A stretch of 50,069 bases of DNA from UCB3 sp964415605 (GCA_964415605.1 CAYQBA010000006.1:1-50069); one strand, 5' to 3'; positions 24,698 to 35,032 are shown, counted from the first letter of the stretch. Numbers and translations are program-made. The notes: generated by a model from the sequence alone, not told the origin.

Positions 24698-27307
24698 CTA
24701 CCGCACCTCCGCGCCCAGCTCGCGCGCGAGCGCCTTGACGATCCGCTCCCGGGCCCCGTCGGCCACCTTGCCCTCGAGCGTCTTGTCCGCGGCCTGCAGC
24801 GCGAGCGACCAGGCCAGGCTCTTCTTGCCGGCGCCGACCTGCGGGCCCCCGTACACGTCGAACAGCCACACGTCGGCCACGAGCGCCCCGCCGACACGCC
24901 GGATCACGGCCTCGACCGCGGTAGCCGGCGTCGCCTCATCGACCACGACCGCCAGGTCGCGCAGCACCGCCGGATAGGGCGAGAACGGCCGGAACGGCCG
25001 CACCTGGCCCGCCGCCCGCTCGAGGGCGTCGAGATCGAGGTCCGCCACCGCCACCGCCGCGTCGCCCAGGCCCCACTGCTGGCGAACCGTGGGGTGCAGC
25101 TCGCCCACGTGCCCGAGCAGCGCGCCGCCCGCCCGTGCCTCGGCCGTGCGCCCCGGGTGGAGCGAGGGATGGGCTCCGGGCGCCCAGGCCGCCTCGATCT
25201 CGAGCGCGGCCAGCACCCGCTCGACGGCGCCCTTGGCGTCGTAGAAGTCAAGCCCCCGCCCGCCGGCCGCCCGCCAGCCGCGGTCCTCCGTCGCCCCCGT
25301 CATGACCAGGCCCAGCCGGCGCGGCTCGTCCGGCAGCCCCTCGCCCGGCCGCGGATGGAACACCCGTCCGAGCTCGAACAACGCGATCCGATCGCGGTAC
25401 CGGAGGTTGCTCGCCGCCGCTTCCAGCAGCCCCGTCAGGATCGACCGCCGCAGTGCCGCGCGCTCGGGGCTGATGGGGTTGAGCAGCGTGATGTAGGGTC
25501 CGGTCGCCGCGCTGACGGCGGCGTCAGTGGGCGTCACGGGAGCGGAGGCGGAACCGGAATCAGCGTCCGGCACCGCCGCGCCGTCGCCCGCCGCACCTGC
25601 AGCCGCTTCCGCCAAGGCCGCCGCGCTCGCCCCCGGCACCAGCCGCGCCTCGACCCGCGGCGCGACCAGCCGATAGCTGATGGCTTCCTGCAGCCCCGCG
25701 GCCACCAGCGCGTCGCGCGCCGCCTCCTCGACATCCCAGCCCCGGTTGTCGCGCTGCGGCGGCAGCGGATCCGCCATCCGCGTGCCGGGCAGCCGGTCGT
25801 AGCCGTACACCCGCGCGATCTCCTCGACCAGGTCCACCGGCAGCGCCACGTCCATCCGGTGCGGCGGGACCTCGGCCTCGACCGCGACGACGGCGCCCGT
25901 CGCGCCGTCGACGTGACGCGTCAACCCGAACCCGAGCCGCTCGAGGATGCCCAGCGCCGCGTCGAGCGGGATGTCGACGCCGAGCGTGCGCGGGATGTCG
26001 CGCATCGCCAGCGTCACCAGCACCGGCGCCGGCGGCCGCGGGTAGGCGTCCACCACCCCGCCGGCGACCCGGCCAGCCGCCAGCTCGCGCAGCAGGTCCG
26101 CCGCACGCACCGACCCCGGCTCGACCAGCGCGGGGTGCACCCCCCGCCCGAACCGCGCCGCGCTCTCGCTGGCGAGCTTCAGCATCCGGCTGGTGCGCCG
26201 GACGTTGATGAAGTCGAACGCCGCCGCCTCCAGGAGGACGTTCCGCGTGCCGGCATCGACCTCGGTGTCCGCCCCGCCCATCACCCCGGCGATCGCCACC
26301 GGCCCCGCCGCATCGGCGATGAGGAGCGTGTCGCCGTCGAGATCGCGCACGACGCCGTCGAGCGTCGTCATGCGCTCGCCCGGCGCCGCGCGCCGCACGA
26401 CGATGCGCGGCACGGCGCCGCCGGCGCGCGCGACCAGCTTGTCGAGGTCGAACGCGTGCAGCGGCTCGCCCCATTCCAGCATCACGTAGTTGGTGACGTC
26501 GACGATGTTGTTGATCGGCCGCATCCCCGCCAGCGTCAGCCGCCGCTGCATCCACGCCGGTGACGGCCCGAGGCGCACGTCGCGCACGATCCGGGCCGAG
26601 TAGCGCGGGCAAAGGTCGGGCGCCTCGATCACCACGGCGCAGTGGTCGCCGGCATCCCCGTCCGCCGGTGCGGCGATCGCCGGCTCCGGCACGCGCAGCG
26701 GCCGATCGAGGATCGCCGCCGTCTCGCGCGCCAGGCCGACGACGTTCATCGCCCGCGCCATGTTGGCCGTGATGGCGACCTCGAACACGACGTCGCCGAG
26801 CACGTCGACCAGCGGCCGGCCGACCGGGGCATCGTCGGCGAGGATCAGGATCCCCTCGTGGTCCTCCGACAGCCCGATCTCCTTGGCCGAGCACACCATG
26901 GCGTCGCTCATCACGCCGCGCACCGGCCGGCCCTTCAGGACCATTTTCTGCCAGCCGTCGGCGTGGCCGTCGAACAGCTCGGCGCCTTCGCGCGCGAAAA
27001 CCACCTTCAGCGGGCGGTCCAGCGTTCCCGCCTCGCGCAACGGCAGGAGGTTCGGCGCGCCGGTCACCACGCGGTGCGGAGCGCCCCCGCCGTGGTCGAC
27101 GTCGGCCAGCACCAACCGGTCGGCGTTGGGGTGCGGGTGGACGGCGACGACGGCGCCGACCAGCAGTCGCTCGCGGTCCCACCAGTCGCCGATCCGCTCG
27201 ATGCCCTCGACCTCGAGGCCGGCCTGCGTCCACCGCTCGGCCAGCGTCTCGACGCTCACGCCGTCGAGGTCGACGTACGTCTTCAACCAGCTCAGCACGA
27301 TGCGCAT
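24698..27307 (-). CDS. pheT: Phenylalanyl-tRNA synthetase beta subunit
   Basis: 869 residues. Starts MRIVLSWLKTYVDL, the usual PheT N-terminus, followed by the EMAP/OB-fold tRNA-binding domain (VVAVHPHPNADRLVLADVD), B3/B4 editing domain, B5, the catalytic-like core and a C-terminal ferredoxin-like anticodon-binding domain (PFSPYPAVLRDLAVVVDE, LEGKVADGARERIVKAL). It is somewhat long: an Ala/Asp/Ser-rich insertion of about 45 residues stands near 560-605 (AAALAEAAAGAAGDG and on), probably a surface loop. It follows pheS by 12 bp and shares its T-box control. Together they form the alpha2-beta2 enzyme charging tRNA-Phe. Confidence 0.98.
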   Translation of the reverse strand: MRIVLSWLKTYVDLDGVSVETLAERWTQAGLEVEGIERIGDWWDRERLLVGAVVAVHPHPNADRLVLADVDHGGGAPHRVVTGAPNLLPLREAGTLDRPLKVVFAREGAELFDGHADGWQKMVLKGRPVRGVMSDAMVCSAKEIGLSEDHEGILILADDAPVGRPLVDVLGDVVFEVAITANMARAMNVVGLARETAAILDRPLRVPEPAIAAPADGDAGDHCAVVIEAPDLCPRYSARIVRDVRLGPSPAWMQRRLTLAGMRPINNIVDVTNYVMLEWGEPLHAFDLDKLVARAGGAVPRIVVRRAAPGERMTTLDGVVRDLDGDTLLIADAAGPVAIAGVMGGADTEVDAGTRNVLLEAAAFDFINVRRTSRMLKLASESAARFGRGVHPALVEPGSVRAADLLRELAAGRVAGGVVDAYPRPPAPVLVTLAMRDIPRTLGVDIPLDAALGILERLGFGLTRHVDGATGAVVAVEAEVPPHRMDVALPVDLVEEIARVYGYDRLPGTRMADPLPPQRDNRGWDVEEAARDALVAAGLQEAISYRLVAPRVEARLVPGASAAALAEAAAGAAGDGAAVPDADSGSASAPVTPTDAAVSAATGPYITLLNPISPERAALRRSILTGLLEAAASNLRYRDRIALFELGRVFHPRPGEGLPDEPRRLGLVMTGATEDRGWRAAGGRGLDFYDAKGAVERVLAALEIEAAWAPGAHPSLHPGRTAEARAGGALLGHVGELHPTVRQQWGLGDAAVAVADLDLDALERAAGQVRPFRPFSPYPAVLRDLAVVVDEATPATAVEAVIRRVGGALVADVWLFDVYGGPQVGAGKKSLAWSLALQAADKTLEGKVADGARERIVKALARELGAEVR

Positions 27308-27319
27308 GTCAGCCCTCCC

Positions 27320-28348
27320 TCACCGCAACTGTTCCAGGAACCGCAGGTCGTTGGCCCAGAAATGGCGGATGTCGTCGATGCCGTAGCGCAGGAGCGCCAC
27401 CCGCTCGACGCCGCCCCCGAACGCGAAGCCGGTGAAGCGATCCGGGTCGTAGCCCCCGTTCGCGAGCACCGTCGGGTGCACCATTCCGCAGCCCATGATC
27501 TCCAGCCAGCCGCCGCCTTTGCAGATCGCGCAGCCGCGGCCGTCGCACAGCATGCAGCTCACGTCGACCTCCGCGGAAGGCTCGGTGAACGGGAAGTAGC
27601 TCGCCCGGAAGCGCACCGCCCGGTCCGGCCCGTACAGCCGCCGCACGAAGCCCTCGACTGTGCCCTTGAGGTCCGCCATCGTGATGCCCTCGCCGATGGC
27701 CAGGCCCTCGACCTGGGTGAACTGGATCTCGCTGCGCGCGGTGATCTTCTCGTTGCGGTAGACCACGCCCGGCAGGATGATGCGCAGCGGATCCGGCGCG
27801 TGCTCGCGCATGGCGTGGATCTGCCCCGGCGACGTGTGCGTGCGCAGCACGACGTCGTCGGTGACGTAGAACGTGTCCTGCATGTCGCGCGCCGGATGAT
27901 GCGGCGGGGTGTTGAGCAGCGTGAAGTTGAGGTCGTCGGTCTCGACCTCGCGGCTCTGGTAGATCTGGAACCCCATGTCGGCGAAGATCTGGCAGATCCG
28001 CCGCAGCGCGCGCGTGATCGGGTGCAGCCCCCCGCGCGGCGGGAGCGTGCCCGGCAGCGTCACGTCGATGCGGTCGCCGGCCAGCTCCGCGGCCAGCGCG
28101 CGGGCATCCACCGCCGCCCGCCGCGCCGCGTAGGCCGCCTCGAGGGTCTGCCGCGCCGCGTTGACGGCCGCGCCGAAGGCCGGCCGCTCCTCCGGCGGCA
28201 CGGCCCTGACCTGCCCGAGGAGACCCATGACCGGGCTCGCGCGCCCCAGCGCCTGCGCGCGCCAGGCCTCGAGCGCCGCGGCGTCCTCGGCCGCCTCCAA
28301 CGCCGCCAACGCCGCGTCGCGCTGGCGATTCACCTCCTCGATGCGCAT
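27320..28348 (-). CDS. pheS: Phenylalanyl-tRNA synthetase alpha subunit
   Basis: 342 residues from ATG 28348, supported by AGGAG eight bases upstream; longer frames run into the T-box. N-terminal coiled coil (about 1-85), then the class II catalytic core: GLHPITRALRRI, FNTPPHHPARD-like LLNTPPHHPARDMQDTFY, RTHTSPGQ (motif 2 region), FTEPSAEVD and GFAFGGGVERVALLRYGI (motif 3). Between FTEPSAEVDV and WLEIMGCGM there is a four-cysteine insert, CMLC...CAIC, a probable zinc knuckle also known from some Firmicutes-type PheS proteins and absent from E. coli. First gene of the pheST operon. Confidence 0.98.
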   Translation of the reverse strand: MRIEEVNRQRDAALAALEAAEDAAALEAWRAQALGRASPVMGLLGQVRAVPPEERPAFGAAVNAARQTLEAAYAARRAAVDARALAAELAGDRIDVTLPGTLPPRGGLHPITRALRRICQIFADMGFQIYQSREVETDDLNFTLLNTPPHHPARDMQDTFYVTDDVVLRTHTSPGQIHAMREHAPDPLRIILPGVVYRNEKITARSEIQFTQVEGLAIGEGITMADLKGTVEGFVRRLYGPDRAVRFRASYFPFTEPSAEVDVSCMLCDGRGCAICKGGGWLEIMGCGMVHPTVLANGGYDPDRFTGFAFGGGVERVALLRYGIDDIRHFWANDLRFLEQLR

Positions 28349-28394
28349 GTCCGATCTCCTTCGTGGCCAGCCCGGCAGACCGCCGCCGGGAACG

Positions 28395-28424
28395 AAAAAC
28401 GCCCGCCCCCCAAGGGACGAGCGT
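28395..28424 (-). terminator. T-box intrinsic terminator
   Basis: On the minus strand, ACGCTCGTCCC (28424-28414) pairs with GGGGCGGGCGT (28409-28399) with two G-U pairs and a 4-nt loop. TTTTT (28399-28395) follows. It competes with the antiterminator that holds the T-box sequence just upstream. Confidence 0.9.
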
Positions 28425-28697
28425 GCAGCCCGCGGTACCACCCTTGTTGATCGCCGGCGCATGGCGCGCCAGCCGATCCCCTCGTCGCCGACGGCGCCCG
28501 CCCCCCGAAGGGACGCGAACGGCGCGATCGGCTGCCCGGATCACGGCGGGCGCCCGGGGCGAACTACTCGGCGCGGCGCGCCTTTCCCCCGCCCGGCTCG
28601 GGAGTGAACTTCGGCCGGTGGCGTCTGAGGGGGACTTGCAGTCGCGATCCCCCCTCCCTGGCAGCGCCCGCCGGCTTACTCTCTCCGTCTCAGCCTT
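28395..28697 (-). promoter_or_regulatory. Phenylalanine T-box riboswitch controlling pheST
   Basis: The leader contains AAGGGTGGTACCGCGG (minus strand, about 28445-28430), a full match to the conserved T-box that pairs with the tRNA acceptor end, followed at once by an intrinsic terminator. The 5' part has the AGAGAGTAAG purine-rich base of stem I (about 28687-28675). TTC at 28608-28606, within GAAGTTCACTCC, is the likely specifier codon and fits the phenylalanine genes downstream. Uncharged tRNA-Phe would bind specifier and T-box and stabilise the antiterminator, raising pheST expression. The exact stem I folding was not computed. Confidence 0.95.
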
Positions 28698-28751
28698 TGG
28701 ATCGGTTGTGGGCCGCCGCACCCGTTCTCTGGCGCCGCGGCGACCGCCGAC

Positions 28752-28781
28752 ACTCTAGCGCATCGGGCGGTCTGGCGTCAA
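28752..28781 (-). promoter_or_regulatory. Promoter of the T-box/pheST operon
   Basis: On the minus strand, TTGACG (28781-28776), 18 bp, TAGAGT (28757-28752). This places the start point about 45-50 nt before the first conserved stem I sequence. Confidence 0.6.
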
Positions 28782-28933
28782 GCGCGGACGGGGCAATCCC
28801 GTCAGACCGGCCCACGGGCGACGTGTCTGGCCAACGAACCCGCCGCACGATCAACCGCGTCGTCGCGGGGAGCGCCGGCTCCCAGTCGGCAAGCGACCGC
28901 GCGCGGACCGCCGGCCATGGCCACGACCATGCC

Positions 28934-29854
28934 TCAGCGCGTGCCCGTCGCCCTTGCCTGCCTGCGCGCCGCGCGCGCCGACCGCGCCCACGTCGTGCCG
29001 GCGGCCAGGGCGACCATGATCGCCAGCCCCGCGCCGACCGTGGCGGCGCGGTGGCCAAAAACGTTGGGGGCCGACGTGATGTACCGGAAGCCCGGCGGCG
29101 TGAAGGCCAGATGGTGCGCCAATGGTGCCACGAGGCAGACCCACGCCAGGCCGGCGACGACGATCGCCCCCGCGCGCGGCCAAGGGCGCCGCCCAGGCAG
29201 CACGGTGAGAAGCCACAGCCACGCCATCCCCGCCACCAGGCCGGCGGCGGCGATCAACGACGGCGGCGGCGTGTCGCGGATGCCGAGGCCGGGCAGCTCG
29301 AGCGCGCGCCACGTCAGCGCGGGCAGTGCGACGCCGATGCCGTCGAGGCCGGTCCAGGCCAGCGTCGCCGGGTCGTCCGCCGCGAGCCGCGCGGGGGCCA
29401 GGGCCAGCGCAAGCCCGGCCAGCGCCGCCATGGCGACGGCCAGCGCGAGGCCGGGTGGGAGCGTCGGGTGGTTCTGGGTCAGCGTGATCGCGGGGACGCC
29501 GACGGCCAGCCACGGCGCCGCGCACAGCCAGACGCGCCGCCCGTCCGGAAGCCCGAGCGCCCGGCCGTGCCGCCGAGCCACGGCGCCGGCGAGCCACGCG
29601 AGCGCCGAGTGGGCCGCCAGCACCGCGCCGGCGGCGACCAGGCCGGTCATCCAGTACCGGCTGCGCGTGATCGGGTCGAACGGGGTCGCCGCCGGCTCGC
29701 CGGGCCGATCGCGGTGGTTGTACAGGAACACGGCATACCGATCGGCGACGGCGAACCAATGGTAGACCAGGCCGAGCATCATGGCCGCGATCACCGACCC
29801 GTGGACGGCCGCCGTGCGCCACGCTCCGCGGGGGACCGCGGCGCCAGAGGTCAT
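28934..29854 (-). CDS. Polytopic membrane protein of unknown function
   Basis: 306 residues with about seven to eight hydrophobic segments (AAMMLGLVYHWFAVADRYAVF, the ALAVAMAALAGLALAL stretch, AIVVAGLAWVCLVAPLAHHL, AGLAIMVALAAGTTW). A charged external-looking loop near 45-60 reads YNHRDRPGEPAATPFDPITR. The start ATG 29854 overlaps the methyltransferase stop (ATGA), so the pair is translationally coupled. I do not recognise a family; the layout is unlike transporters with repeated bundles. It could be a membrane partner in lipid or glycan modification, but nothing in the sequence proves this. Confidence 0.8.
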   Translation of the reverse strand: MTSGAAVPRGAWRTAAVHGSVIAAMMLGLVYHWFAVADRYAVFLYNHRDRPGEPAATPFDPITRSRYWMTGLVAAGAVLAAHSALAWLAGAVARRHGRALGLPDGRRVWLCAAPWLAVGVPAITLTQNHPTLPPGLALAVAMAALAGLALALAPARLAADDPATLAWTGLDGIGVALPALTWRALELPGLGIRDTPPPSLIAAAGLVAGMAWLWLLTVLPGRRPWPRAGAIVVAGLAWVCLVAPLAHHLAFTPPGFRYITSAPNVFGHRAATVGAGLAIMVALAAGTTWARSARAARRQARATGTR

Positions 29855-30687
29855 CCCCGCTTCTCTGCCACCAGCCAGTGCGACAACCCGAGCTGCCGCA
29901 GGGGCGTGCGCTCGAGCGCGTATGTCACCCGGCGCGCAACCGCCCCGAGCAGGGGACGGCGCGCCGCCAGCTTGTCGTAGCCCGGGAAGACCTGCGTGTG
30001 CATCACGACGTCGACCGGCAGCCCGTCGAACAAGTGCCGCAGGCCGGCGGCCGTGTAGACCCGGACGTGCGGCGCCAACCGGTCGCGGAAGGGGTCCGGC
30101 AGGTAGTTGACCCCGGGCACGTTCCCAAACCGATAGCGCCCGCGCCAGTACACCCCGTGCGTCTCCCACGGCCAGCCGCGGTTCGGGACGAACACGAGCA
30201 CCCGCCCGCCCGGCCGCAGCACGCGCACCGCCTCGCCGACCGTGCGCCGGTCGTCGCGCACGTGCTCGAGCACCTCGTGGAGGAGCACGCCGTCGACGCG
30301 GCCGTCCGCGAACGGCAGGCCCTCCCCGACCGCCGCCACCACGTCCAGCCCCCGCGCCCGCGCCGCGACGGCGCGCGGCCAGTCGACCTCCAGGCCGACG
30401 GCCCGCGCGCCCGCGGCGGCCAGGTGCGCCGTGTACATCCCCACCCCACAGCCGAGGTCGAGCACGCGCGCTCCGGGCAGCGGCACAGCGGCCGCGATCA
30501 GCGCGAAGCGGCGGTCCTGTCCCTCCCGCCAGACGTAGCTGGCCAGGCCACGGCTGGCGGCCTCGGGCGCCGGAGCGGCTATCGGGTTGGCGCCCGTCGG
30601 GGCCGGGACGAGCGTCGAGGCGCGGAGGCCGGGCCCGATCCCGGCCGCGGGCGAATCGGGCGGAGATGGCGGCATCACGGGGGGCAT
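29851..30687 (-). CDS. Class I SAM-dependent methyltransferase
   Basis: 278 residues. After a Pro/Ala-rich N-terminal 50 residues comes a standard fold: motif I RVLDLGCGVGMYTAHLA, acidic motif (GLEVDW), motif II VDGVLLHEVLEHVRDD, and motif III VLRPGGRVLVFVPNRG. The HEVLEHV sequence is typical of the Methyltransf_11 group acting on small molecules or lipids. A YWRGRYRFGNVPGVNYLP segment then resembles glycan- or lipid-associated methyltransferases. Its TGA overlaps the ATG of the downstream membrane protein. It diverges from the amidase gene across an 86-bp promoter region. Substrate unknown. Confidence 0.88.
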   Translation of the reverse strand: MPPVMPPSPPDSPAAGIGPGLRASTLVPAPTGANPIAAPAPEAASRGLASYVWREGQDRRFALIAAAVPLPGARVLDLGCGVGMYTAHLAAAGARAVGLEVDWPRAVAARARGLDVVAAVGEGLPFADGRVDGVLLHEVLEHVRDDRRTVGEAVRVLRPGGRVLVFVPNRGWPWETHGVYWRGRYRFGNVPGVNYLPDPFRDRLAPHVRVYTAAGLRHLFDGLPVDVVMHTQVFPGYDKLAARRPLLGAVARRVTYALERTPLRQLGLSHWLVAEKRG

Positions 30688-30711
30688 GGCAGGGTCCTTG
30701 GCGACGGGTGC

Positions 30712-30739
30712 TTGCGATCGGGCGGCGTGGTGTTAGTAT
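30712..30739 (+). promoter_or_regulatory. Promoter candidate for the amidase gene
   Basis: TTGCGA (30712-30717), 16 bp, TAGTAT (30734-30739), 34 bp before the ATG at 30774, in the divergent gap. Confidence 0.45.
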
Positions 30740-30773
30740 ATGCACCCGGGCCGGACGCACGGCCCCACGCCGC

Positions 30774-31676
30774 ATGAGCCAACCCCCATCCCCCCGCTCC
30801 AGTCCGCCGACCCGGTCGCCGCCGCCCCCGGTCCCACCCCACCGCGCGCCGCCCCCTCCGGTGCTGCGGCGCATCCACTGGCTGTGGCGGCTCGCCTTCA
30901 TCGGGTTGGTCTGGGCCGCCGGCGTGCTGGCCGTGGCCAAGTGGTCCGGCCGGCTCTCGATCCTCCCCGGCGACGCGGCCATGGCCCCCGCCCCCCGCCC
31001 GTCCCAATCGGCGCCGCCCGCCCCCGGCGACCCGCCGCCGCCCGCCACCAGCCCAGCGCACGGCGAGGCCGCCACCTTCACCCCCGCGCCGACCGCCAGC
31101 ACGGCGATCGCCGAGCCGTCCCCACCGCCGCCAACCGGCCGCGTCGGGCTGCTCGTCGGCCACTGGCGGTACGACAGCGGCACCGTCTGCGCCGACGGCT
31201 TGCGCGAGGTCGACGTCACCAGCGACGTGGCGCTGCGCACGCGCGCCATCCTCGAGACGCGCGGGCTGGACGTCGACCTGTTGCCCGAGCACGACCCCGC
31301 CGTTCCCCAGCCGCCGACCCAGGGCTACCGCGCCGCGGCGCTGGTCGCCATCCACGCCGACACGTGCGAGTGGCCGGGCCTCAGCGGGTTCAAGGTCGCC
31401 CGCTGGCGCTACAGCGAGATGCAGGCCACCGACGACCGGCTGGTCGCGTGCCTCGAGGACGCCTACGCCGCGGCCACCGGCCTGCCGCGCAGCGACGACA
31501 CGATCTCGGTCAACATGTGGAACTACTACGCCTTCCGCGAGGTGGGCGCCGACACGCCGGCGGCGATCATCGAGCTCGCCTTCATGCTCGGCGATCGCGC
31601 GTTCGTCGACGCGCACCGCTACGAGATGGCGCTGGGCGTCGCCGATGGGATCACGTGCTTTCTCGACGGCCCGTAG
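30774..31676 (+). CDS. N-acetylmuramoyl-L-alanine amidase (Amidase_3), membrane-anchored
   Basis: 300 residues from ATG 30774. A Pro-rich cytoplasmic head (1-33), one membrane segment (about 35-55) and a Pro/Ala/Thr spacer to about 122 precede the catalytic domain. The zinc and catalytic residues are in the Amidase_3 order: H130 in LLVGHW, E145 in GLREVDV, H194 in AIHAD and E267 in AAIIELAFM. It would cleave the amide bond between MurNAc and the peptide stem outside the membrane during wall turnover or division. This implies a peptidoglycan-containing envelope. It converges on clpX with a 43-bp gap. Confidence 0.88.
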   Translation: MSQPPSPRSSPPTRSPPPPVPPHRAPPPPVLRRIHWLWRLAFIGLVWAAGVLAVAKWSGRLSILPGDAAMAPAPRPSQSAPPAPGDPPPPATSPAHGEAATFTPAPTASTAIAEPSPPPPTGRVGLLVGHWRYDSGTVCADGLREVDVTSDVALRTRAILETRGLDVDLLPEHDPAVPQPPTQGYRAAALVAIHADTCEWPGLSGFKVARWRYSEMQATDDRLVACLEDAYAAATGLPRSDDTISVNMWNYYAFREVGADTPAAIIELAFMLGDRAFVDAHRYEMALGVADGITCFLDGP

Positions 31677-31719
31677 GGCGTCGCGGCGCACGCCACGCGC
31701 CACGGCGGGCGCGCGGGCG

Positions 31720-33018
<1,299 letters not shown>

Positions 33019-33148
33019 GCTTCCCCCGTCGTCGCGTCGCTTCAGCGCGATGTGTGATGCGTGGGCACCATCGCCCGACCGGCCCACGCCGTCGAATCTC
33101 AGCAATCCACGTGCCAGCCCCGGCGGCCGGGGCCATGGCGCGCGGCGA

Positions 33149-34513
33149 TCACCCCGCGGCCTCGGCGGCCGCCTCGTTCGCCGGGGCCGGTGCGGGTTCG
33201 GCCCCACCGCCCGCGGCCGCCGCCTCGGCCTCGCCCGACACGATCGCCACGAGCCGCCCGAGCGCGCGCCCGGAGAACATCCGGGCCCCGAGCTCGCGCC
33301 GCAGCGAGTCGCGGTCGACCTTGCCGCGCCGGCGTGGGCTTCCGCTCAGGAACAAGGCGCTGAACCGGTCCACCTCGTCCTCGACCTCGTCCGTTCCGAC
33401 GTCGATCCCCTCCGCCTCGGCGAAGGCGCGCAGGACCAGCGTCCGGCGGAGCCGCGCCTCGGCTTGCCGCTCGAGGTCCGCCCACAGGCTGTCCTCGTCC
33501 TTGGTCTGCATCGCCAGCCAGCGCTCCCACGTGAAGCCCTGCTGTTCCACCCGCTCGCGCAGGTCCGACGCCAGCTCGCGGGCCTCGTGGGCCAGCATCT
33601 GCGGCGGGTAGCGCACGTGCGCCTGCGCGACCAGGGCGTCGACCGCCCGCGAGACCTGCTCGTCGCGGGCGTCGAGGGCGGCGCGGCTCGCCATCTGCGA
33701 CCGCAACCGCTCGCGCAGCGCCGCCAGGTCGGGCACGCCCATCCGCGCCGCGAAGGCATCGTCGAGCGGCGGCGCCACGCGCGACCGGACGGCGATGATG
33801 GACGCGTCGAACGATACGGTCCGGCCCTGGAGCGCGGCGTCGGGCCACACTTCCGAGTACGTGATCTCGAAGCTCGACGAACCCCCCGCCTCACTGCCGA
33901 TGAGGTGTTCCGGCAGCGCCGCGGGCAGCCCGGCTTCGACGGCCGCCTCGCCCGTCAACGCGAGGTCGAACGCGTCACGGGCCACGACCTCGGCATCGCC
34001 CAGGCGGCCGGTCAGCGTCAACTGCACCACGTCGCCGGCTTCCGCCGGGCGGTCGACCGGCAGCAGCTCGGCCAGCTCGGCGCGCCAGGCCTCGATCTGG
34101 GCGTCGACGGCGGCGTCGTCGACCGGCGGCGGCGCGTCGGCGGGCACCCGCAGGTCGCGGTAGGCGCCGAGGTCGACGTCGGCTTCGAGCGGGACCACCA
34201 CCCGCAGCGTCAGCGGGTCTTCGGACACGATCTCCATCGATACGGGCGCCGCCGGCGTCAGGGCCTCCCGCGTCAGCGCCTCGATCGGCTTGCGCTGGAT
34301 TAGCCGTTCGACGGCCTCGTCGTGCAGCGCGTCCTCGCCCACGATGGCCGCGAGGCGCGCGTACGGAACCTTGCCCGGGCGATAGCCCGGCACGCGCTGC
34401 TTGCGCGCCAGGTCCTGCGCCACGGCGCGCTTCGCCTCCTCGACCTCCTCGGGCGAGAAGACGAGGGTGAGCTGCACCTGGCAGGGTTCGATCGGCTCTG
34501 AGGTGATCTGCAA
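33149..34513 (-). CDS. tig: Trigger factor (ribosome-associated chaperone and prolyl isomerase)
   Basis: 454 residues if translation starts at TTG 34513, with AGGAG nine bases upstream. The longer ATG frame would run through the tRNA-Leu gene and is rejected. The ribosome-binding domain carries the signature VPGYRPGKVPYARL (about 40-53). The FKBP-like domain (about 150-235; AGDVVQLTLTGRLGDAEV) is divergent. The helical arms follow, with an acidic Ala/Pro-rich tail. It meets nascent chains at the ribosome exit. Gene order tig then clpX supports the call. Confidence 0.95.
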   Translation of the reverse strand: MQITSEPIEPCQVQLTLVFSPEEVEEAKRAVAQDLARKQRVPGYRPGKVPYARLAAIVGEDALHDEAVERLIQRKPIEALTREALTPAAPVSMEIVSEDPLTLRVVVPLEADVDLGAYRDLRVPADAPPPVDDAAVDAQIEAWRAELAELLPVDRPAEAGDVVQLTLTGRLGDAEVVARDAFDLALTGEAAVEAGLPAALPEHLIGSEAGGSSSFEITYSEVWPDAALQGRTVSFDASIIAVRSRVAPPLDDAFAARMGVPDLAALRERLRSQMASRAALDARDEQVSRAVDALVAQAHVRYPPQMLAHEARELASDLRERVEQQGFTWERWLAMQTKDEDSLWADLERQAEARLRRTLVLRAFAEAEGIDVGTDEVEDEVDRFSALFLSGSPRRRGKVDRDSLRRELGARMFSGRALGRLVAIVSGEAEAAAAGGGAEPAPAPANEAAAEAAG

Positions 34514-34540
34514 GGTCGAAGGCTCCTGATCTGACCACGA

Positions 34541-34622
34541 TGGGGAAGGGGAGACTCGAACTCCCACGGGTCGCCCCACATGCTCCTAAGGCATGCGCGT
34601 CTGCCGGTTCCGCCACTTCCCC
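34541..34622 (-). tRNA. tRNA-Leu (anticodon UAG)
   Basis: The acceptor arms GGGGAAG (34622-34616) and CTTCCCC (34548-34542) pair perfectly, with discriminator A at 34541. The anticodon arm CATGC-CTTAGGA-GCATG places UAG at 34588-34586. The variable arm (TGGGGCGACCCG) is long, as for Leu, and the T arm is GGGAGTTCGAGTCTCCC. CCA is not encoded. It lies 28 bp before the tig start and is probably transcribed with it. Confidence 0.97.
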
Positions 34623-34681
34623 CGGGCCGCCGCCCGCTCGGCGGCTTGGCCACGCGCGGCGGGAGACGGCGGCGATACCAC

Positions 34682-34687
34682 ATTATA
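34682..34687 (-). promoter_or_regulatory. -10 element before tRNA-Leu/tig/clpX
   Basis: TATAAT on the minus strand, 60 bp before the tRNA. No convincing -35 is present at 16-18 bp, so only the -10 is claimed. Confidence 0.4.
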
Positions 34688-34708
34688 AGGCACGGCGCGC
34701 ACCGGCGC

Positions 34709-35002
34709 CTAACGCATCCCGGCCCCCATCACCGCCCATTCCTCCTCGGTCGGCAGGTGGTGCTCCGAGCACGCCGCGCGCAGGTGCGCGTCGCGGAAGC
34801 GGGCGATCTCCTCCCGGAGCTGCGCCGGGTCCAAGAGCGCCAGATCCGCGATGGCGCGCACCGCGATGCCGCACACCGGGCACGTGATGACGTCGGGCAG
34901 CGGCTGGCGCCAGTCCGGGTTGCGGCGCTGCCACGCGAGCATCGCCGGCAGCGCGCCTTCCTTCTCGGGATAGAACACGATCGCGACGCGATCCCTGACC
35001 AC
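34709..35002 (-). CDS. Small cytoplasmic protein with a CPVCG motif
   Basis: 97 residues from GTG 35002, chosen because GGAGG lies six bases upstream. It starts VRDRVAIVFYPEKEGALP, a strand-turn opening, and carries CPVCG near 41-45. A single Cys pair could bind a metal only as a dimer or with a later Cys (C79) or His. There is no membrane segment. It lies 30 bp after the lipoprotein gene. Family not recognised; the CxxC may be redox or zinc related. Confidence 0.6.
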   Translation of the reverse strand: MVRDRVAIVFYPEKEGALPAMLAWQRRNPDWRQPLPDVITCPVCGIAVRAIADLALLDPAQLREEIARFRDAHLRAACSEHHLPTEEEWAVMGAGMR

Positions 35003-35032
35003 CGATGCCTCCAGTCCGCCGCCGGGCGCCGG

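Noticed and set aside
28349..28462. N-terminal extension of PheS
   Set aside because: It covers the T-box and terminator; ATG 28348 has AGGAG and gives the normal length.
28752..28757. Single TCTAGCGCAT near the pheST promoter as a further regulator site
   Set aside because: Only one hexamer is present and it overlaps the -10 region; without the 11-bp partner it is probably chance.
34514..34579. ATG-started N-terminal extension of trigger factor
   Set aside because: It would be translated through the tRNA-Leu gene; the TTG at 34513 has a proper ribosome site and matches the usual protein start.
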